Source of the DNA: an uncultured Succiniclasticum sp.
GTDB lineage: Bacteria; Bacillota; Negativicutes; Acidaminococcales; Acidaminococcaceae
Direction of reading: 5' to 3'
NCBI GenBank assembly: GCA_905233365.1
Contig: CAJODT010000002.1
Span: 1-51,920, forward strand
Length of the DNA: 51,920 bases
Positions 8,735 through 16,719 of the stretch are shown here, one piece after another (positions within the stretch are counted from its first letter, which is position 1; each line of letters begins with the position of its first letter). A program made the translations under genes and the position numbers. A model generated the notes under the pieces. The model saw only the letters and a list, made by a program, of their open reading frames with translations. It made no database searches and had not been told where the DNA came from.

Positions 8735-9328
8735 CTAACCCACCCAGGTCACGGGATTGCCTTTGCGTTCCACCACACGGCGCAACGGCAGACCGTCTAC
8801 CGTATCCGGGTAGCCCAGCACCACGCTTACATACACCGCTTCGTCTTCCTGCAGCCCTAAAGTTTTCAGGTATGCCATCATGGCAGGATTCGCATTCAAC
8901 CAGTTGACCTGATTAATCCAGCAACTTCCCAGATCCAGCGCGTTGGCCATAATCATCATGTTTTCCACTGCGCAACTGCAGTCCGCCATATTATTGCCGT
9001 AGCCGATGCGGTTGGCAGCCAGCACCAGCACAGGTGCATTGTAGTGAAACACATACGTGCCATTCTTGCTCAGCCTGATAGCTGTAGCCAGCGACGCATA
9101 GGTGTCCGGGCCCAGCTCCATTTTTGCAAATTCTTCCCTGGCAATGCGGGCCAGTTCCTGTAACACCATCTTGTCCCGAATTACAATAAAGTGCGTGGTC
9201 TGGTTGTTGCCGCCACTGGGCGCAAAGCGACCGGCTTCTATGATTTGTTCCAGTTTTTCCTGTTCCACCGGCTTCTGCAAAAACTTGCGAGTACTGCGTC
9301 TGGTTTTAATCAATGTTAACGCGTCCAT
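8735..9328 (-). CDS. Nitroreductase family protein
   Basis: MDALTLIKTRRSTRKFLQKPVEQEKLEQIIEAGRFAPSGGNNQTTHFIVI typical nitroreductase N-terminus. Confidence 0.9.
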   Translation of the reverse strand: MDALTLIKTRRSTRKFLQKPVEQEKLEQIIEAGRFAPSGGNNQTTHFIVIRDKMVLQELARIAREEFAKMELGPDTYASLATAIRLSKNGTYVFHYNAPVLVLAANRIGYGNNMADCSCAVENMMIMANALDLGSCWINQVNWLNANPAMMAYLKTLGLQEDEAVYVSVVLGYPDTVDGLPLRRVVERKGNPVTWVG

Positions 9329-9592
9329 ACAAAACCTTCCAATCTTTTTAAAATGTAATACGAAACTCTATTTCCGCCGTAACGTATCATATTAAGTAAA
9401 ATCCCGATTCTTTATATATGAGTATCCCAGATGGAACCTTCCAGCGTGTTTTCAAGACTTCACAGCATTATTCTAAACGTCTGCAACGATATGTTTCGCC
9501 CGTTTCATAAGGATACACAGACTTTACATAAAACTTCTCGTTTTTGTTGTTCGGCATAATGTTCCCCTCCTTCTCGAGTTACAAAGCAGAAG

Positions 9593-9958
9593 TTACTCTT
9601 TCTGTCCAAACAATTCTGCAATCTCCGCAAGGTTTTTGCGGATTTCAATATGCTGGGGACAAACGCCTTCGCAAGCACCGCAGCGGGTACAGTGCACCGC
9701 CTGCCTACGCCCATGGCTACCAACCAGAATGCCTTCCTGGTAAATGGCTGTATCCAGATTGCCATAAAGCGTGTAAATGTTTTTTGCCGTAAGCGAACCA
9801 GAGATGCCAATATCCATAGGGCAGAACTTGGCGCAATAGTTGCAGGCGGTACAGGGAATCAGCGGAATCATACTCTGTTCTTCCTGCGCCGTTTCAATGA
9901 CTGACGACTGGGCAGAAGAAAAGCCTGACTTCTTAATTTCCTTTTCGAAAAAGTTCAT
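9593..9958 (-). pseudogene. Remnant of a 4Fe-4S aldo/keto reductase (C-terminal ferredoxin-like part only)
   Basis: IPCTACNYCAKFCPMDIGISG...AVHCTRCGACEGVCPQHIEIRKNLAEIAELFG is the C-terminal cluster region of ferredoxin-containing aldo/keto reductases; the AKR barrel is missing and an in-frame stop lies just upstream of the ATG. Confidence 0.7.
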
Positions 9959-10055
9959 CTGATTCTATTCCTTTACTTCTTAAAACGCTGGCTAACATCG
10001 AAACGCCTTGCTCGGTGTAAACATACGGAAAATATCTACGCCCACCGTAACTTTC

Positions 10056-10084
10056 ACTTGAGGTTCCAGTTTGGAACCTCAAGT
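10056..10084. promoter_or_regulatory. Perfect 13-bp inverted repeat, possible MerR-type operator or attenuator
   Basis: ACTTGAGGTTCCA-GTT-TGGAACCTCAAGT. Confidence 0.45.
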
Positions 10085-10099
10085 TCTCAAACTCCTCTT

Positions 10100-11455
10100 C
10101 TAATACCTATCCTCATTTGCAATGACCTTTTTCTTTACCGCAAAAAAAGCGATGGTAATGCCGGTTGCAGTGACAAACCAGCTCAAGGGATAAACTGCCA
10201 TCAGTACACTAAAGTCAGGCCATGCGGCAAAGACGGTGTAAACGTAAATGACACGTAAAACACAGATACCCACAATAGTAATGACAGCAGGCAGAAGAGA
10301 AAAACCCCAGCCACGCAGCGCACCGGAAAAGATATCCATCACCATGCTGATGAATTCAAAAGAAATGATCGAGCAAATACGCAGGTACGTCCATTCTGCC
10401 ACAACAGCGTCAGCAGTGAACAACGCCACCAGCGGTTTGCGCAACAAAACGAAGAAGAGCGCCACAAGAATGCTGGCAACAATGGCTTCCAGCATACACC
10501 AGCGTGTGATTTGGATGCAGCGTTTCAGCTTTCTGGCGCCGTAGTTCAGTCCCACAAAGGCGGTACAGGCCTGGGAGAACCCGGTGAGTATATAGTAAGC
10601 CCACATTTCAAAATTCAGAGAGACGGTAGATGCTGCAATGGCTACTGCTCCCAGGCTGTTGATGGCAAACTGGATGATCATATTGGAAAAAGAGAATACC
10701 ATGCCCTGAATGCCGGTTGGAATGCCGATTCTCAGCACCTGCAGAATCAAATCCGTATTCCAATGGAGCTTGCTTAAATCAAGATGTAACAAGCCGTTCT
10801 CTTTTGTCAGATAATAGACGATAAAAGCTGCGCTTATGGCATTGGCAATAACCGTAGCAATCGCCACGCCATCCACGTTCATGCCACAGAAGACCACAAA
10901 GAATACGTTCAGCGCTACGTTGATGAAACCGGAAACAGTCAGACTCATCAAGGACTTTTTAGTATCTCCGTTAGCCCGGAATATAGCCGCGCCGAAATTA
11001 TAAACTGTAAGGAAAGGAATCCCGAGATAATAAATCTTCAGATACAGTTCCGCCATGTCCAAAATTCCGGCAGGCGTACCCATCAGCTTCAGTAACGGTT
11101 TCGCCAGAAGCAAACCCAGAATACCCAGCACAACACCAAAAACAACAGAAAAGAGAATAGAAACATGCAGCGCTTCCTGTGCTGTTTTTTCATTTTTCTC
11201 CCCCAAAAGATGAGAGATAATCACTGTTGCGCCTACGGAAGTGCCTACCAGGCAGTTGATGAAAACACCGACAATGGGCGACGTACTGCCGACTGCCGCC
11301 AAAGCCTGGCTGCCCGAGAAGCGACCAATGACGGCGATGTCCGCTGAGTTGAACAACTGCTGGAACAGACTGGTGAGGGCCAGGGGGATAGCGAATATAA
11401 TAATCTTATCCCAGATGGAACCTTCCAGTGCGTTTACATTTTTGCTAAATATCAT
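10100..11455 (-). CDS. MATE family efflux transporter
   Basis: 451 aa; LEGSIWDKIIIFAIPLALTSLFQQLFNSADIAVIGRFSG and MATE-like hydrophobic pattern. Confidence 0.95.
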   Translation of the reverse strand: MIFSKNVNALEGSIWDKIIIFAIPLALTSLFQQLFNSADIAVIGRFSGSQALAAVGSTSPIVGVFINCLVGTSVGATVIISHLLGEKNEKTAQEALHVSILFSVVFGVVLGILGLLLAKPLLKLMGTPAGILDMAELYLKIYYLGIPFLTVYNFGAAIFRANGDTKKSLMSLTVSGFINVALNVFFVVFCGMNVDGVAIATVIANAISAAFIVYYLTKENGLLHLDLSKLHWNTDLILQVLRIGIPTGIQGMVFSFSNMIIQFAINSLGAVAIAASTVSLNFEMWAYYILTGFSQACTAFVGLNYGARKLKRCIQITRWCMLEAIVASILVALFFVLLRKPLVALFTADAVVAEWTYLRICSIISFEFISMVMDIFSGALRGWGFSLLPAVITIVGICVLRVIYVYTVFAAWPDFSVLMAVYPLSWFVTATGITIAFFAVKKKVIANEDRY

Positions 11456-11511
11456 GATAATTAGTAAGCAATTATTTCACAATGCTCGTTCTAACCCTAT
11501 TATCATACTTA

Positions 11512-12609
11512 TCAATCAACCCGCTTCACGTTTTCACCATAGATTGTTTTGAAATCATCCCGCATAGAAATGGTATTCCAGCCGTTTTCGGCAGCGAGTT
11601 TTCTGCATTTGTCGGCCTTATCCAAATTGCCGAGCTCCCGCTGCAAGTCGTCGCACAGCACAAAGAAAGCGGCGCTTTTGTACTTATTTCCATTGACAGC
11701 ATAGTTAAGCATACTGGCATCATCCCGGGAATTTCCAAAAGCCAGCACGGGTTGCTTGCCGATTTCCCTGGCAATGGCTACCACCTTATTCATTTGCAGG
11801 TTCTTGCCTCGGTACTTGCCACGCACCAGATAATCATCTTTGCGATACACATACTTCAATCCATCGGTATTGCCCTGATGCGCTGCCAGAATCGCATTAT
11901 CCGTACCTATGGCGTTAGCTTTCGGAATTGCCAGCATATCGCAGACCAGTATCCGCACCAGCTGCCGTTCCGAGCCGGAAACAATGTAAACCTGAAACTG
12001 GTTCGCCTGCAGATATTTTATCACTTCTACCATCGGAAGGTAAAATGCTTCACCCCAGGCAAGATTACCAAGCCCTTTAACGGGTTTAGCCATAAATTTT
12101 TCTACATAGGCAGTGTATTCAGGATTCGTCAGCCCGGAAAAGACCGAGGCAAAATGCGGAGAGCTGCTGCCCGGCTTTTTGCCTGTATTCTTGTTTTTAA
12201 GCCATGCGTCCAAATCCAGCGCGAATTGCCTGTCCTCTGCTGAGGGCGTGTAGCTTTTATCATTCAGGGTACGGTCAAGGATCAGCATCTGGGACAAATA
12301 GTATGGCGCTGTCTCACAGAGGATGGTACCATCCATATCAAAAACTGCTATGCGGTCTTCTACCGGGATATAGCTCTTACTGTTTTTCTTTGCGATTTCC
12401 TTAACATATTTCGTAAGCGCCTGATAGGATGCAGCTTCCTTGTTCCAGCACTTAAAATTACTTCCTCTTTTGTTCACAGCAATACGGCCGATCTCGGCGC
12501 GGGAGGCAGCATCAACATCACAGGCTGCCCCAAAGCATACCGCAGCAGCCAGCACACAGGCCAACAGTTTTTTCGTAATAAATTCCACAATTTTCACCCC
12601 GCTGTTCAA
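11512..12609 (-). CDS. Secreted HAD-superfamily phosphatase
   Basis: Signal-peptide-like N-terminus (KKLLACVLAAAVCFGAACDVDA), VFDMDGTILCET motif, VSGSERQLVRIL, AFGNSRDDASML. Confidence 0.85.
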   Translation of the reverse strand: MNSGVKIVEFITKKLLACVLAAAVCFGAACDVDAASRAEIGRIAVNKRGSNFKCWNKEAASYQALTKYVKEIAKKNSKSYIPVEDRIAVFDMDGTILCETAPYYLSQMLILDRTLNDKSYTPSAEDRQFALDLDAWLKNKNTGKKPGSSSPHFASVFSGLTNPEYTAYVEKFMAKPVKGLGNLAWGEAFYLPMVEVIKYLQANQFQVYIVSGSERQLVRILVCDMLAIPKANAIGTDNAILAAHQGNTDGLKYVYRKDDYLVRGKYRGKNLQMNKVVAIAREIGKQPVLAFGNSRDDASMLNYAVNGNKYKSAAFFVLCDDLQRELGNLDKADKCRKLAAENGWNTISMRDDFKTIYGENVKRVD

Positions 12610-12740
12610 AGCAATTATTGTTCTTGTACCTTACGGTCAATTAATCCAAACAGGAATCTGTTGTTCCGTTTTCTACAGCATTTTATTTGACAAATCCCGA
12701 CTTGTTTGCGCAACTCCAATTATCTTTAATTATAACAAAA

Positions 12741-12764
12741 CAGCCGCAGAAAAATCTACGACTG
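12741..12764 (-). terminator. Terminator hairpin downstream of the TraX-family gene
   Basis: Minus-strand RNA CAGUCGUAGA-UUUU-UCUGCGGCUG pairs fully only when G-U is allowed, then UUUUGUU; the plus strand has C/A mismatches. Confidence 0.65.
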
Positions 12765-12869
12765 TTAAAGAAAATCTTGCTAATGTTTTGTCAAGAGTTT
12801 TTTTGAATAATTGGGAGTTGTTTCACTTCAATACCCATCAGTTCGGAAAAACATAGATAATCAGCCCGA

Positions 12870-13592
12870 TCAACGCCATATGCACAGGGTAACACCAATA
12901 AAAAACGTTCCCAGCCATTGCGGTTTTCCGCGTTGACCGTTGTACAGGGACAACAGCGGAAACGCTAACCAGCAGGCCATGTGTACCATGCCATAAGTCG
13001 GGTAGTTAAAAATGGAGAAGGCCGCTCCGTATACCGAGATAATAGCCATAAGCCACAACATTTGCTTATGGAAATCGTTCCGGTTCCGCCCCATCATCAA
13101 GATTGCAAGAGGCACTGCGCAACTCCAGTTGGATGTGACTGTCAGTACGCATGCCGCTACAGTGATCAGTACCTTCAAACATCCATTTAATGTATCCGTG
13201 TCCCATACTTTCAACAGAATCAATCCCCACATCAGCGGCCAGGCAATGCTGGTGGCGTTAAACAGCATATTTTCAAAAGGATTGAAACTGGGCTGGGCAA
13301 AGCAACAATAGGCAAAATGACTGACTACAGTCAGCAAAGCCATCCGTCCAAGGTATCTGCGAAAGTTGTGAGTATAGTGATACCCCTCCGCGACAAAGAA
13401 GAGCATAATCGGAGCAGTCAGGCGTCCAATGCAATGCAGAAAGATTTGCAAGAACGTTTCCGCCTGACTGTATTCTTCGATTCCCATCCATGCCACATGG
13501 TCAATAGTCATGGCAATGATAGCAATGATTTTTAACTCATTTCCGCTCAGAACAAGACGCTTCATTGCGGATGTTTCATGTATTGTGGACAT
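12870..13592 (-). CDS. TraX family membrane protein
   Basis: LSGNELKIIAIIAMTIDHVAWMG...IGRLTAPIMLFFVAEGYHYTHNFRRYLGRM; GGAGAA ribosome-binding site. Confidence 0.88.
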   Translation of the reverse strand: MSTIHETSAMKRLVLSGNELKIIAIIAMTIDHVAWMGIEEYSQAETFLQIFLHCIGRLTAPIMLFFVAEGYHYTHNFRRYLGRMALLTVVSHFAYCCFAQPSFNPFENMLFNATSIAWPLMWGLILLKVWDTDTLNGCLKVLITVAACVLTVTSNWSCAVPLAILMMGRNRNDFHKQMLWLMAIISVYGAAFSIFNYPTYGMVHMACWLAFPLLSLYNGQRGKPQWLGTFFIGVTLCIWR

Positions 13593-13657
13593 GGATATTC
13601 TCCACTCTGCTTCCCGTTACAGCATAGGCTAATTTGACGATTAAAGCGCACCGCACT

Positions 13658-13900
13658 TTATAAATGCCAGGCACAACCGCCTACCGCATAGCAGACTTGT
13701 GTACCGCCCGCTACCTTTTTCAGCAGCTCTTCATCAATTTCGCGATCCTCGAATTCGTCCAGAAATGCCTGTGCGTGCTCTTTGCTAAGGTCATAGCCTT
13801 CGGACTTGGCGAGTGCCACCAGCTCATCGGCAGTCTTGCACTGCATGGCTTTCAGAATCTGTTCTTTTGTTAGGTTAGGTCTTTTCTTCTCCGCAATCAT
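13658..13900 (-). CDS. Nif11-like double-glycine leader peptide precursor (RiPP/bacteriocin candidate)
   Basis: 80 aa; LTKEQILKAMQCKTADELVALAKSEGYDLSKEHAQAFLDEFEDREIDEELLKKVAGG leader and TQVCYAVGGCAWHL core; AAGGAGGAA ribosome-binding site. Confidence 0.75.
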   Translation of the reverse strand: MIAEKKRPNLTKEQILKAMQCKTADELVALAKSEGYDLSKEHAQAFLDEFEDREIDEELLKKVAGGTQVCYAVGGCAWHL

Positions 13901-13931
13901 TTCCTCCTTAAAATAATTAAAAATAAATGGC

Positions 13932-13953
13932 AGCCGCAGAAAAATCTGCGGCT
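13932..13953 (-). terminator. Terminator-like hairpin downstream of the adenosyltransferase gene, upstream of the peptide gene
   Basis: AGCCGCAGA-4 nt-TCTGCGGCT, T-rich tract downstream on the minus strand. Confidence 0.65.
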
Positions 13954-13983
13954 ATTGAAGTATGCAATTTGTAAAACCAGAAT

Positions 13984-14514
13984 TTATTTTCCCTCTTCCA
14001 CACCTACTTCTGTTTCCACCCGGGCCAGGATAAAGCACAAATCGGACAGGCGGTTCACGCAGACCAAAAGCTGCGGGTTCACCGATTCCGTTTCGTTCAG
14101 GCGCAGCAGCTGGCGTTCCGCACGGCGGGTGGTGGTACGGGCAATGTCCAGTGCGCCGGCCCCGGGGCTGTCTCCCGGAATAATAAAATGGCTCAGCGGC
14201 TGCAACATCGCGTCAAATTTATCGATGGTACTTTCAAACAGTTTCACATGCTCTTCCGTAATATACGGCTGGGGCAGATTTAAGCTGGCCACATCGGCCA
14301 TCATAGACATCAGCAGCTTCTGCACATTAAAGATTGCTTCTTTTACATCATCCCGCTTTACCAGCGACCGGGCCAGCCCCAGCGCGGAAGTGATCTCATC
14401 CAGATTGCCGTAGGACTCCACACGCGTGGAGCATTTGGAAATGCGCTCGCCGGTATAAAGGCCGGTGGTTCCCTTATCACCTGTACGGGTATAGACTGCA
14501 GCTTTTTTCGACAT
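13984..14514 (-). CDS. pduO: PduO-type cob(I)yrinic acid a,c-diamide adenosyltransferase
   Basis: VYTRTGDKGTTGLYTGERISKCSTRVESYGNLDEITSALG motif. Confidence 0.95.
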   Translation of the reverse strand: MSKKAAVYTRTGDKGTTGLYTGERISKCSTRVESYGNLDEITSALGLARSLVKRDDVKEAIFNVQKLLMSMMADVASLNLPQPYITEEHVKLFESTIDKFDAMLQPLSHFIIPGDSPGAGALDIARTTTRRAERQLLRLNETESVNPQLLVCVNRLSDLCFILARVETEVGVEEGK

Positions 14515-14659
14515 ACTTCATAACCTCCTCTAAATAAGCTTGTACCGTTTCCGGCACACGGACATGAATTCTGCCATTTCTCAAATGGTACAACAAAATT
14601 TCATATCCCCGCAGGTTAAATGAGAGTACGGGGTAAAGGAAACGCTGCTGAAGCAGCAT
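14477..14659 (-). CDS. Possible small protein overlapping the adenosyltransferase start
   Basis: 60 aa, plausible composition (LRGYEILLYHLRNGRIHVRVPETVQAYLEEVMKYVEKS), same strand, overlaps by 38 nt. Confidence 0.35.
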   Translation of the reverse strand: MLLQQRFLYPVLSFNLRGYEILLYHLRNGRIHVRVPETVQAYLEEVMKYVEKSCSLYPYR

Positions 14660-14702
14660 TTCCTAAAAAAGCCCAGACAAAATTTTGCCTGAGCTTTTAA
14701 TT

Positions 14703-15119
14703 TTAATAAATCTCTTCCGGTTTAAAGAAGTTTTTGATTTCCCGTTCTGCTGCTTCCGGACTGTCGCTGCCATGAATTACGTTTTCGCCTTTATCCAGCG
14801 CGAAGTCGCCGCGGATAGAGCCGGGGGTGGATTCGATAGGATCGGTTACGCCCATCATGGTACGGATGGCTTTAATGGCGTTGGGGCCTTCCACGATCAT
14901 AGCCACCAGCGGGCCGCCGGTGATGAAATCTTCCAGTTCCGGGAAGAAGGGTTTGTCAACGTGTTCTGCGTAATGATATTTGGCCTGGTCTTTCGTCATA
15001 ACAAGCATCTTCAGCGCGCAAATCTTTAAGCCGCGGCGTTCAAAACGGGCAATAATCTCACCGATTAAATGTTTGCGAACTCCGTCGGGTTTTACTAATA
15101 CCAATGATTTCTGATCCAT
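14703..15119 (-). CDS. ndk: Nucleoside-diphosphate kinase
   Basis: [33 protein letters not shown] ... [16 protein letters not shown]. True start at 15119 with AAAGGAGAG ribosome-binding site; the ORF-track start at 15275 runs into the repeat. Confidence 0.97.
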   Translation of the reverse strand: MDQKSLVLVKPDGVRKHLIGEIIARFERRGLKICALKMLVMTKDQAKYHYAEHVDKPFFPELEDFITGGPLVAMIVEGPNAIKAIRTMMGVTDPIESTPGSIRGDFALDKGENVIHGSDSPEAAEREIKNFFKPEEIY

Positions 15120-15175
15120 GTTTTTCTCTCCTTTAAAATAATAATTCTTTGCAAAATGTATCAATCCGGGTTTTA

Positions 15176-15335
15176 AGGAGATGCGGATTAAATGAGTTTG
15201 TGTGATGGCCGAGGGCTTTTTGCGACCGACAAGGAAATGGCCCGCAGGCGCAGCCGTAGCTGCGTTGAGGGACATTGACGCAGTCAGTCACAAAAAGCGC
15301 CGGTCAGCGTGCAAACGAACTAATCAGTGTTTCCT
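15176..15335. repeat. MITE-like palindromic repeat, copy B (inverted relative to copy A)
   Basis: Reverse complement aligns end to end with 3276-3434. Confidence 0.85.
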
Positions 15336-15361
15336 TTTTACCCGATCTGAATCATCTTCAA

Positions 15362-16228
15362 TTATTTTTCCAGCCTGCCCTGCCGTCTCATTTCTTCCGC
15401 CTGCTGGCGCAGCAGTTTTACCCGTTCCTCGGTAGAAGGATGGGTGCTGAACAGCTTCGACATATCTTTCGCGCTGAAGGGGCACATGATAAACATATGG
15501 GCCGTAGCTTCCGTGGCGTTTTGCATGGTCCGGCGGGTCGAATACTGGGAAATCTTTTCCAGCGCGTCCGCCAGGTAATTCGGGTTGCCACACAGTGCGC
15601 CGCCGCCTTCATCGGCTTTATACTCGCGGCTGCGGGAAACCGCCATCTGAATCAGGGCCGCCGCTATAGGCGCCAGGATCAGCAAAAGGATGGCCGCAAT
15701 GGGATTACTGTTGTTGCGGTCACGGCTGCCGCCGCCAAACCAGAGGGCAAAACGGGAAACCGTCGTAATTACGCCGGCCAGACTGGCCGCTACGGTACTG
15801 ATGAGGATGTCGCGGTTCTTCACGTGGGTCATTTCATGGCCCAGGACGCCTTCAATTTCTTTCGGGGAAAGATAATTCATCAGCGCCGTGGTGACTGCAA
15901 CCGCTGCGTGTTCCGGATTACGGCCGGTAGCAAAAGCGTTGGGTACCTGGTCGTCAATGATATACACCTTGGGCATGGGCAGGTTCGCCTTCTGTGCCAG
16001 CCGTTTTACAATGCCGTATAAGGCCGGCGCGGAATGCTCATCAACCTGATGTGCCTTGTATTGGGACAATACCATTTTGTCGCTGTTCCAGTATGCGTAA
16101 AAGTTCATGCCCAGCGAAAAGATCAGCATGATCATCATGCCTTCCTGTCCACCCGCAAAATCGCCTACCATGACCAGAAGCAGGGTCATTAATGTCATTA
16201 AAAATGCGGTTTTCATAGTTCTTAACAC
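15362..16228 (-). CDS. htpX: Zinc metalloprotease HtpX
   Basis: LGHEMTHVKNRDILISTVAASLAG, FSTHPSTEERVKLL. Confidence 0.95.
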   Translation of the reverse strand: MLRTMKTAFLMTLMTLLLVMVGDFAGGQEGMMIMLIFSLGMNFYAYWNSDKMVLSQYKAHQVDEHSAPALYGIVKRLAQKANLPMPKVYIIDDQVPNAFATGRNPEHAAVAVTTALMNYLSPKEIEGVLGHEMTHVKNRDILISTVAASLAGVITTVSRFALWFGGGSRDRNNSNPIAAILLLILAPIAAALIQMAVSRSREYKADEGGGALCGNPNYLADALEKISQYSTRRTMQNATEATAHMFIMCPFSAKDMSKLFSTHPSTEERVKLLRQQAEEMRRQGRLEK

Positions 16229-16268
16229 ACTCCTCTACAGTATCTAAATAATTATAACAGACTTTGTC

Positions 16269-16703
16269 TTATTTTTCAATTTCTCCTTTTATAGCCTGCA
16301 GCATATCCTCACTGTTTTCCCGCACCTTGCGGATGAGGATGGGATTTAACAGCCCGGCGATCATGGGAATGCCAAACTCAAAATCCACAGCCAGGGACAC
16401 GTTGACGCCTTCTTCTGTGTCCAACAGTTCCCAGGCCCCTTCCATTTTTTTTAAATCCCCTGCTGTCTGTTTGTACGTAATCTTAAAGGTTTCGGGATAA
16501 AAATCGTCCCGCTCAGTCCAGACGATCTTTCTGCCGTCCACGTTGGAAACCCAGCGGGAAATATCGTAGTTCTCTCCTTTTTCCAGTACTTCCACGCTCA
16601 CAAGGTTTTTCATAAATTTCGGATAGGATGCCATATCCTGTATCACATCAAATATTTTTTGTTTTTCGCCTTTGATTACAATTTCTGATTTTACAAACGG
16701 CAT
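16269..16703 (-). CDS. SRPBCC/polyketide cyclase-like protein
   Basis: MPFVKSEIVIKGEKQKIFDVIQDMASYPKFMKNLVSVEVLE; start-site choice is mine. Confidence 0.8.
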   Translation of the reverse strand: MPFVKSEIVIKGEKQKIFDVIQDMASYPKFMKNLVSVEVLEKGENYDISRWVSNVDGRKIVWTERDDFYPETFKITYKQTAGDLKKMEGAWELLDTEEGVNVSLAVDFEFGIPMIAGLLNPILIRKVRENSEDMLQAIKGEIEK

Positions 16704-16719
16704 ACGCACACCTTCTCTT

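Noticed and set aside
15120-15275. N-terminal extension of ndk in the ORF track
   Set aside because: Extension is translated repeat and leader sequence; the canonical NDK N-terminus and ribosome-binding site are at 15119.
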